Source: Earliella scabrosa (Eukaryota; Basidiomycota; Agaricomycetes; Polyporales; Polyporaceae). From it: DNA of 64,000 nt. Under the pieces are notes generated by a model. The model was not told where the DNA came from. It did no database searches and saw nothing but the letters and a program-made list of their open reading frames with translations. The translations under genes and the position numbers were made by a program. Below, in pieces: positions 55,667 through 64,000 of this stretch. Every line of letters starts with the position of its first letter. Position 1 is the first letter of the stretch. Location of the stretch: contig JABYQQ010000002.1 in assembly GCA_022605405.1 (NCBI GenBank), positions 2,356,001 to 2,420,000 of the forward strand, written 5' to 3'.

Positions 55667-56746
55667 GGCGATCAAGGGTGTTGAGCCACGCTGGCGGCGT
55701 GGACCAGCTTTGGGGATCTACAGACAGCCCGTAGGCGCGATAAGCAATACACGCTTTATAGGACGGCTCGCGCGAGCAAGATCGAAGTTGAAAGGTGCCC
55801 TCTGGCCGCAGTCTCGAACGAGTCTCTGTACGCTATCCGCCGAGAGAAGACCGTAGTGTGGCCAGCGCGTGCTTCGTCTTCGAGGCTTGAGCCTTTGTGG
55901 GTGGCACTCCGGCCGCGGGATTCATGGAACGGCGCCCGGCGCGAATGGAAGACCAAAGTCATGTCAAACCATGACTTTGGGCCGTGTCGGGTGCAGACAC
56001 AGTACGCGAATAGACCGAACTCGCCAAATACATTGTTACGAAATCGCTCAATGGTGCTGCCTGCAATTCGCCGGTCAGCGCACCGCGGAAGCGTGAACGC
56101 ACCCGAATATTGTTTGTAGTTGGCGGCTGGACATGGAAGGCCGGCAATCGTAACGCGAGGCGGTTCATGAGGTGCGCCCGTCACGGTGGGGCAATAGGCC
56201 GGACTGGCGTTATAGCGCCGGATCGCGCCGGATCACGAAGAAGCGCAGAAGCATAGCATACTATGATACGTGCGGAGCCGCGATGGACACATTTAGCATG
56301 ATTTCACACCAATGCCCTGCCCTAGGGAGTACAACAGACGGTCGTGAGTGTGATGCTCTAGATAAGGAAAGACCAACATACACGAACCGTTTCATTTCAC
56401 ATAGATATGTTGGTTGCAGTGCCGCAATGCCACTGAGGCCACGCCGTGGCATAACTTACACCTGAGGGCCGGGAAAGACAAGTCGTGGCACGCACTAGCA
56501 GCCCCTGACTTCGTCCGCAATGTCAGCGATGTTCCGATGTACGATGAGGTCCGTCGGACTGCCGAGGTGGTCGACATGGGAGGAATGCGGTTTGGATGCT
56601 AGTCCGGGGTCGACTCAGTTCGAAGGGTGCTTGGAGGGAAGTCGTGGAAGGTTCTGTCGAAACCTGTACTAACTGAACGGGGTGGGGCTCGTAGTCGCAA
56701 TTAGGAAGGTTGAGTAGAGTATACAGCGCTGTCCTAGGGTCCTCGG
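55667..56746. other. Spacer holding the promoter of DUF6533 copy 2 and a hairpin
   Basis: No supported gene. A perfect 11-bp inverted repeat lies at 55953-55980. The part nearest 55667 is the original promoter of the split membrane-protein gene; the part nearest 56746 is the 3' flank of the F-box gene. Confidence 0.4.
55953..55980. repeat. Perfect hairpin sequence
   Basis: ccaaagtcatg and its exact complement catgactttgg separated by 6 nt (tcaaac). It could be a dimeric transcription-factor site or an RNA hairpin. Confidence 0.5.
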
Positions 56747-58564
56747 TCACGGTGCCCGAAGCTCGAGCTGCGCGGCTAGCCTTCTGCATGCTTGGGAAAG
56801 CTCAACGAATTCCTTCTCAGGAGGAGGGCATCCCAATAGCACGACCCTCCGCAATTGTGGAACAAGGCGGTCTCCGCCCGCCCGAGCATCCGTTAGCGCC
56901 GTGAGCACGGCGCCGGGAGTTGGAAGCGAAGTCGAATGAGACGAGGTGTATGAGGAGCCAGATAACGTGAGTGTCTCCAGCGCGGGCGCAGCGCGCAAGA
57001 CACGCAGTGTGTCTGCCAGCGGGAAGTCTTGCAGCTCGAGGGCGCGCAGCGAGGAGAGACCGTGATGATGCAGCAACGAGAAGAGGAAGTTCCGGAACGC
57101 GGTCTCCATGAGATCGTCCTCGTGTGCGAAGGCGATGGATATGGCGCTCGAATCGGGCACCTTGAGATGACCGGGCGCGCCATACTCAGCGCAAGGGGCG
57201 AATTTCCCCGCAAAGCCGTGGGCATAGTGCATCGATAACGTGACCAGGCGTGAAAGTATGGGTAAGCACTCTGCTGAGGGTAAGGTGAGGAGAAGTGACT
57301 TGTCAATTTGGACTCTTCGCTCGGGGCGTGCGGCATCCCAGCTCCGAAGAACGAGGTCGATGGTCTGGAGGGACTCTGAGGTCGCGAGACCGGCGAGGAT
57401 GATAGATGCCTTCTGTACCGCCATGGAGAGATGGAGCGATTGGAGGCGAGGGAGGCGCACGGGGTAAAGGGGATGGCTTTGCGGGTGTGCTTCAACTTCC
57501 GTGATCGCCATGGGAGCATTGCACAAGGAGAGCTCCTGGAGGTCCACACAACCGGAAAGGGCATCGAATAGCGACCCATCGCCATCGCCGCCGGACCGTC
57601 GGTCGTCGTCCGCGCAGTCCGAGGAGATGCTCAGCGTGTAAAAGCGGTGGTAGTTGTGCGCCGAATACGGAAGGCGACAGTGGACGAAGTGCGCGTGCCT
57701 GAGGTTTTCCGTTCGGCCATTGAGAGACGGGAGAATCTCGTCATAGAAGCGTCGGCTGCCTTGTAATTTCAACCGGCGGAGGCGAGGGAAGTCGGTTTGC
57801 AGCCAGTCGGTAGTATGGGAGGAGTTGCTGGACACGATAAGTTCCATGCTGTCGATCGAGGTCCGGTTATGCATGAGGACCGACTTGGTGCATCCGAAGA
57901 GCATGTTAAGATCCACTATGACTGTGAGAGGATGACAACGAGCGAGTGAGATGCTCCGCGTGACGAGTGCGGAAGAGAATCCGGGAGCATGGAATTCCGC
58001 CCAAAGGCGCGGGAATGCGAAGCAAATCCGTCGCCAATGCCAGCATGTAGTAGAGAGGCGAATCTTGTGCGTGATGGCCGTCTGTGCAGCGTTCACGAAC
58101 ACCAAGCGAAGGATCTCGTCTGGAAGGGTGTTCACGTTGACCAGTGCGTTACGAGACCGTCGCAGATGTCCCTTGGCTCGATGGATTGACGTGGCGACGG
58201 CATGAAGCGTGTCCTGGAGACTCTGCAGTAATGCTTCGAAATGGGACATCGCCTTAATGTTCGAGCGTGCGCAAGGACTATACAAGAGATGAACAACAAT
58301 TCGTCCGAACAATGTAGAGAACTCACAAAATCATCTGAGGGGAGTAGACAGCGACATAGTTGGTGATATACGCCTCTAAGTCTTGGGCTTGAGAGACGAG
58401 ATTGTTCCGTACGCGCAAGATGCCTTCGAGAGTGAAGGTAACCTGAGGCATCTTGCTTGGTCCTGATTCCGAGAGCATCTCTAAAAATGGTTAGTATCCG
58501 GTGAATGATGACAGTCCAGCCTATAAGCTCCCACCATGGCGAGAAACGCACCTGTTTCCGTCAT
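56747..58564 (-). CDS. F-box protein with LRR-like region, paralog 3
   Basis: Exons (minus) are 58564-58552 (13 nt), 58480-58327 and 58277-56747, 565 aa. The tiny first exon MTET joins EMLSESG in phase, with a ctaac branch site before tttttag. Exon 2 contains QAQDLEAYI, parallel to AQDIESS of paralog 2. The F-box core NTLPDEILRLVF is at about residues 105-116, the same position as in paralog 2, followed by CWHWRRICFAFPRLW. Leucine-rich irregular repeats include NLRHAHFVHCRLPYSAHNYHRF, the family's CR(L/F)PYS marker. It should act as an SCF substrate receptor like its sisters. It lies 1 kb beyond the split DUF6533 gene. Confidence 0.8.
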
Positions 58565-58978
58565 TGGCACCGACCACAGTCACCGTCGCCGCCGTGTTTG
58601 AACGCAGGAGGCTATTGCTCGCTAGCTCTGCGACTCAAAGTCGAGAGAGAGTACGGGTGGGCCGATGTGCAGCAGTGCTGGCGATATAAGTGGCCGCACA
58701 TGCCGGTAGTATTCCGACGAGACACGAGCACTCCAGCCTGCAATCCAGATTGCAGTGAGCCAGGCTGAGGCTCATTTTGGCGCCCGCCGCCATGGCGAGT
58801 CCTCCACGTGGCACCGCTGTCTCGTGACCGTGAAGCATACGCGTTGTTTGTTGCTGTTTGGCGTGAACATGCCTTGGGTACACGAGGCAAACAATCTTTC
58901 GTCTGCGAACCACCACCACACAGCACACTACGCACCAGCTATAGCCCATTGTTAACTTGAAAACGCTTGGAGACAGTT
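58565..58978. other. Divergent promoter region
   Basis: Between the start of the minus-strand F-box gene and the start of the plus-strand SUMO-like gene. No coding signal and no clear motif. Confidence 0.35.
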
Positions 58979-60511
58979 ATGCTATTCAAATCTCTCTCAG
59001 ATCCGGACGCAAAGTCCGAACAACAGCTCATCATCTTCTGTCACGCGCAAGAGCGTGTCTTGCTTCCGCTGCCCAAGTCTTACGAGGTAAGTACATTGTC
59101 TCATGGCGTAGCTCGAGCTCTGACACTCTTATAGGACGCGCAAAAGGCAGCACGGACCGAGTTCCACCTATCTGGAGAACTCACCTTCGAAGCAGATGAT
59201 CTCGGGTCGGAAAACCAGCCCGTTCGCATCCACCACGCGGCCTGGCAAGGTATCAGCCCGATTCTACGCTCCATAACAGTGAAAGCAGTCAAGCCCACGG
59301 CTTCGGCGAGTCACCCGCGCGCCTCTGACGCGCCTAGCCTCAGCAGTGGCTCACGACGCCTCTCCTCGCAAAAACGTATCTCCGTGGTTGGATCCACCCC
59401 GCTAAGGGTTGGAAAGGGCTCTCCGATCGTCGCGCCTCCGACCGTGGAGAGGCAATCCCTCAGCGCACGGAAGGCGCCAGTCGGAACGCCTTCCCCACGC
59501 CCGAGTTCCGTCTACGCTCCCATTGTCGACGCTGGGCCGTCTAGCGTCAAGAGTAGTCCGCCCTCAGCAAGGTCTATCCAGCCGCCACTCCCTTCTACGT
59601 CCAAGATTGAGGAACTGGAGGACGACGACGAAGACGAGGAAGTCCGCATCCTCTCCTCTCCTAAGAAGCGCGGCGTGCGGCCGCGCATCATGTCCGACTA
59701 CGGAATCGAGGACGCTGCTGAGGACGATGACTCGCCTGCAACGGAGGTGACACAGATCGGCGAGGACTTTGACCAGCTCGAGGAGGAGGGCTTTGCGAGT
59801 GCCGGCCACTCTGGGTCTGAGTCGCGAACGCAGCTATCACGCAGTGGGAGCGGCTCCCTGGTCGAGTTAGATGGGCATTCCTCAGGTTCTAGCGCGCGCA
59901 AGGCCGAACGTTCTTCCTCCGTGAGGCACCTGGATGGTGAGTGATGGTGTTAGTGACATGCTCGTGGCTAATCCTAATTGTAGCCCCTCCAGCAGAGCAG
60001 CCCAAGGGCAAGACTGAGAAGGCTGCGGCTCGGTCTGCATCAGAAGGTGCGCACTACGACCTTGTTCTACAGGACCGCTGCTGACACTCAACCACCACGT
60101 AGTCCCCTCTCAGCAGAGCCAGCCGACATCGCAATCGCAGCCGAAGTCTGACGAGAGCTTCTTGATCATGATCGAGTATAGCGAAGACCCCGAGAGTCGC
60201 TCGCTTTTCAAGACACGCGGGCGGCATGCGGTCTCGAAGGTGCTCATGCAGGCTTGCCGTACTTTCGGGCTTGAGGAGTACTATCGCAAGTTCGTGATCA
60301 TATGTGGATCATTTCGGGTTGACATTGACGCGTACTCAACAGCGCACGCCTGGTACTCGTGGTGGAGGAAGAGGACGACGATGGCGAGATCGTGTACCAG
60401 CGCCGGTACACGTGCAACCGTAACGACACGATGGCAGATGCTGGGGCGGAGCCGAATGCCAAGTTCCTCGTTGAAATCATTTACGAGAACGATGGTGAGG
60501 ACGAGGAGTGA
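58979..60511 (+). CDS. Acidic Ser-rich protein with probable SUMO/ubiquitin-like C-terminal domain
   Basis: Exons 58979-59086, 59135-59936, 59984-60046, 60103-60289 and 60343-60511 (442 aa), all in phase. The first ~100 residues (SDPDAKSEQQLIIFCHAQERVLLPLPKSYEDA) form a compact region. A long disordered segment follows, rich in Ser/Pro with an acidic run (DDDDEDEEVRIL) resembling a SUMO-interacting motif. The last ~110 residues have the strand-helix-strand order of a beta-grasp fold: FLIMIEYSEDPESRSLFKTR, then VSKVLMQACRTFGL, ARLVLVVEEEDDD, and DTMADAGAEPNAKFLVEI in the place of the SUMO D-M-E-D stretch. There is no C-terminal GG, so it would not be conjugated. The role is inferred from fold only; Rad60/Esc2-type adaptors are a possible comparison. 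Confidence 0.62.
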
Positions 60512-61362
60512 TGACGGGGGCGAGGTGAGGTTTCTCCTGGTTGATTGTATCAAGATGAGGCTGATTTCTGGCAGCTGTATACACTCGCTATGGGCACATA
60601 GCTATTGGCAGACTACTACACAACGCATGACTCATGATTCACTTACGCACCCTTGAAATTGTCAAGCTGTCTTTTCTTGGTAATACATTCAACTGCGCCA
60701 ATGATCCGTGTGAGCTTCTATGACTGGAGCGCGCTGTGGTTCGCCACCGGTGGACATGCGGCTTGCATCGTTATTGTCTAAGAACAGGTTAGTGTTAGTG
60801 GTACTTTATCCCAAGTTGTTCGAGCGCTGTTGACGTTGCTGGCTCGCATCGTGCACAGGTGCACCCATGAAGACTGCGAAGCGTATCACTAGTGCACGCG
60901 CAGTCCGCCTGCGGGGAAGGGAGCTTATGTGACTTGAGCTTGCCGCGTTCTGAAGTCCAAGTCGTCTCGCATCCCCACAATGCGGAGCACCACTACTCTA
61001 AGACGTTTGACGATGACGTGCCGGCGCTTCCCTCCTTCAAACTTCCCGTCTATAGGTGATGGTTGGTCTACCTTCCGCAAAGCACTACTCTCACACTCGC
61101 CGTGTCTTCTGCGCAGGAGCGGCTCGAGAACCACGCGGCTGAATCGTACCACTGCACCTGGGGAAGCACGGCGCAACGACGGCCAAGGAAGCCACCGAAC
61201 CCAGACGCCTTCACATGTATTCGGAAGTTAGACTGCCCTGTGGGTACTTGTTCCGTCCGAGTAGTGTAGCGCCTGCTCGGGAAGGAACCACGTACATAGG
61301 TGCGGTACGGATTATCCCCTCATCGTCCATAACGACCTTTGCGCCCTTTGCCTGACCGTGTC
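60512..61362. other. Spacer before F-box paralog 4
   Basis: Short frames only. No family or repeat recognised. Confidence 0.4.
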
Positions 61363-63204
61363 ATGCCACAGCCACTATCCAACCAAACAGCCACTTGCGA
61401 CGCTGAAACGCTCTCCACATACATCTTTCACATTCTGGAAGGATACTCACACGGGAATCAACTGTGAGCTTTGCTGCTTCGATTGACCATTTGTGCTCTA
61501 AGTGCTCTTCACAGGTCAGTCGCGGAACGACTCGCCTCTCTGGATCGGTTGATCAGGGAGGCCGAGTCCTTCCGTACCACAAGTACTCTCCCAGAGATAG
61601 CGGTACAAGCATTCACTACCCTACGCCTGCACCGGAACTCGTACGTGCACCTCAACGTGTTTCCCCCGGAGCTACTCCGGGTGATGTTCCTCGAGGCCAG
61701 CGGTCGAAACGTCACCACCAAGTTCGCCATAGCTGCAACATGCGCTCGGTGGCGTAGCGTGTGCCTTGCGTTCACGCGCTATTGGACGGACTTCGAGCTG
61801 CCCGCGTCGTGGGGGCAGGCGTCCCAAGCATTGCTCCGAGCGTGCGACGTTGCAGCTCCTCTCCCTTTGCGGATCAGCATCGATTGGAAGACTCTCGGAG
61901 ATGCCAGCGAGCGGACCCTCGCTCTCCTCGACATGCACACGCATCGTATCGAAAACCTCGAGATGAGCAACTGGTCGGGCTCCTGGCCCACCAGTGCCTC
62001 CAACCCATTCTCATCCCTGCGTCACCTCACTGTGGCAGTCGAGCGCGACCTCGCTTGGAGAGGCGGCGCTCTCGTATCCCCGCACGTCTTGGAGACGAGT
62101 TCCCTCAGAGACGTGGACCTCAACGGCTGCCGATTACCGTATTCTCCTCAATTTTACCGACAGATGACGAGGCTCTCCATCGTGTTCCCCAGTCAGAAAC
62201 GCCATCTATCCGGTCCATCGCAAGCCGAAGGCTCATTGATTGACTGTCTTCGAGCGTGCTCCCAGCTCGAGGAGCTTACCCTCCGACGTATCCCCACGTA
62301 CCATCTACAAGATGCGGCGACCATTCTCTCCCATGCTAACGATATCGAATCCGGGGCCAACGGTGTCACCGATCGCATCTCGCTTCCGCAACTGCGTTTC
62401 CTCGACCTGCAGCTGTACCCGGACGACATGACAGTGCTGCTCGCACTGTTCAACACCTCAGCTACGCTACGCTCCATCCGCTTGGATGTCGATGTTCCAC
62501 GCGGGTTGCTGATGTTCGAATGGGATCGTCTTGCGCCCCTCAAGGACCATCTGCTCTCGATGCCGTCCACCGAGTCCTTCCCCGCGCTCTCGGCCATAGA
62601 TACGCTCGTCCTGCATCACCGGAACGAGATCAATCAGAAGAGTCCGAACCATCGAACCACGTCCCCAGGATGTCCTCCCCAGCAAAACCCAAACTCGAGA
62701 CGGTCTCTGCACATCGGGCTCGACTGGAACGCGGATGACCCGCTGCACGCGGTCATGCTCGCGGCGTACGATAACCTCTTCCTGACATTCCTACATGATC
62801 ACACCCTGCACCATCTGCAACGCCTCTCGATCCGGCTCGACAGCCCGAGTTCATTCTTCGCCAAGTACCTCGCATCTGTGGTGCGCGCTGCCCCTAGCAT
62901 CGTCGATCTCGACGTCCTCGATACGTCCGGCGGCAATACGCCATGGCTATTCCCGATCTTGCAGAGCACCAAACATGATTGCGGACATGGTGCTTCTTCG
63001 CCGGGTCTGGAGAAGCTCGCAACGCTCACGCTCGTTCGATGCGTCCTGCCGACGGATGTACTCGACCAACTCAACAATATGTCGAATCGCTGTCCTTCTC
63101 TGCGGGTGGTGCGGATGGCTCATTGCTGTCTCCTTCGTGCATTGCCGCTGGATGACGTTGCGCGCCATTTGCGCTCGAGGGGATTAACGATCATTTGGGA
63201 ATAG
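61363..63204 (+). CDS. F-box protein with LRR-like region, paralog 4
   Basis: Exons 61363-61463 and 61515-63204 (596 aa). The 51-nt phase-2 intron (gtgagc..cacag) sits at the same relative place as in the other three. Exon 1 is shorter and diverged. The F-box core reads LNVFPPELLRVMF (about residues 80-92), a Phe-Pro-Pro variant of the usual Leu-Pro-x, then CARWRSVCLAFTRYW. LRR-like strands include DVDLNGCRLPYSPQFYRQMT, LEELTLRR and LRFLDLQLY. The C-terminus ends in a regular leucine-rich pair (LATLTLVRCVLP, LRVVRMAHC). Predicted SCF substrate receptor; target unknown. Confidence 0.8.
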
Positions 63205-64000
63205 AGACGATCATTTTGGCGCCATGTCGAATGGATGCTCTTGGTGAGTGCTCGACCTCGTGTAATGGTATCGGCTTGTTGACTCCCAAGTCACGTAAAG
63301 CGTCGGAGCCCGTGGACAAGATCCTTCACACGCACGCGTCGCATGACCCGGCGGCGCGCTACCAGCGGAGACTCCTGGATGACGCTCGAGCTCGACGAAC
63401 TTGCAGAATGCTCATCCATGTCTCTTGTCCAGTAGACAACCGATAAGTACTGCCATTCTGATGCACATAAAGAGACCTAAGTCATATGTCACTCACACTA
63501 CACGGTATGGCTCCAGCTATGAGACCTCAAGAAGTACGTCACCAAACGGAGTTTTTGCGCAGATAGACCAACTGACTCCCTATCCAGCCCCAGGGCAGGT
63601 CTTCAACCTCTGATACTACGAGGCAAGCCACTGGTACAATTACGCAATACGAGATTCATGACTACCACTGGCAAGTCTTCCGATCGGGGTTTCACGCATC
63701 TGCTTCCCGGAATCCTGCTCAGGACATACCCCCGCATCATGTCCTCGTTATGGTACGTACCTGGCCGGGCGGACCAACAGGCGCGCAAAGTATGCGCTCT
63801 GCATGCGCTACAGTCGGCAGTGCAATTGAGGAACGCAGCCTGGGCCCTGCAGGCACGCCCGGCATTGCTTGTGCTCGGCTCCGACTCGTGTGGCTGTGGC
63901 AAGGTTCTTCCAGACCACCTACCCGACGCAGATGAAAGGCAACAAAGTAACCATGCTCTCGAACTGCGAAGAATGAGCGACGTGGAGCGTGAAGCACACT
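63205..64000. other. Right-hand end, no supported gene
   Basis: Frames of up to ~100 codons on both strands lack family signals and splice-consistent extensions. A gene could begin beyond the window edge. Confidence 0.35.

Noticed and set aside
63255..63330. tRNA-Gly-like stretch (taatggtatc, cuccc-type anticodon loop)
   Set aside because: The anticodon stem has only four pairs with a six-base loop and there is no GGTTCGA T-arm or acceptor stem.

Overview
The window is nuclear DNA from an Agaricomycete (mushroom-forming basidiomycete), probably a polypore. Three things support this. Genes are dense and cut by many 45-90 nt GT-AG introns. The families present are typical of the group: F-box/LRR-like expansions, a basidiomycete-type protein-kinase-like family, DUF6533 membrane proteins and a TOS1-like wall protein. 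The coding DNA is GC-rich, with small untranslated spacers. All gene models were built by hand from splice signals and reading phase; none has been tested against RNA.

Layout. 1-1018: 3' end of a vacuolar/ER M28 membrane protease. 2030-3753: single-pass membrane protein. 4024-5731: short-chain-dehydrogenase-like membrane protein. 6174-7637: secreted TOS1-like protein. 8938-11346: large F-box-like protein. 11.3-15.4 kb: no convincing gene, with degenerate inverted repeats and a ladder of splice-like sites. 15.4-24.5 kb: a lineage-specific cluster of two paralogous membrane/coiled-coil proteins (minus strand), one kinase-like gene and two F-box paralogs. 26962-32584: a divergent housekeeping pair, the APC/C activator CDH1 (minus) and the SAGA subunit SPT7 (plus), sharing a 301 bp promoter. 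32821-36598: two tandem minus-strand DUF6533 membrane-protein genes.

The most striking structure runs from 36.6 to 55.4 kb. A LINE of about 11.6 kb (once later insertions are subtracted) has landed inside the second DUF6533 gene, in the opposite orientation. The first exons of that gene now lie at 55402-55666 and the rest at 35201-36598. A 13-bp target-site duplication flanks the LINE, and the reading frame rejoins exactly. The LINE has itself been hit twice: by a 767-bp unidentified element in its reverse transcriptase (6-bp duplication) and by a complete Ty1/copia element with apparently identical 593-bp LTRs (5-bp duplication CATTG). The upstream DUF6533 copy carries a one-base excess in one exon and is probably broken too. 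So both copies of this membrane protein look inactive in this haplotype.

After the LINE come a third F-box paralog (minus), a protein with a probable SUMO/ubiquitin-like C-terminal domain, and a fourth F-box paralog. The four small F-box genes share a short 5' coding part, a phase-2 intron just before the F-box and a diverged LRR-like tail, which points to local duplication.
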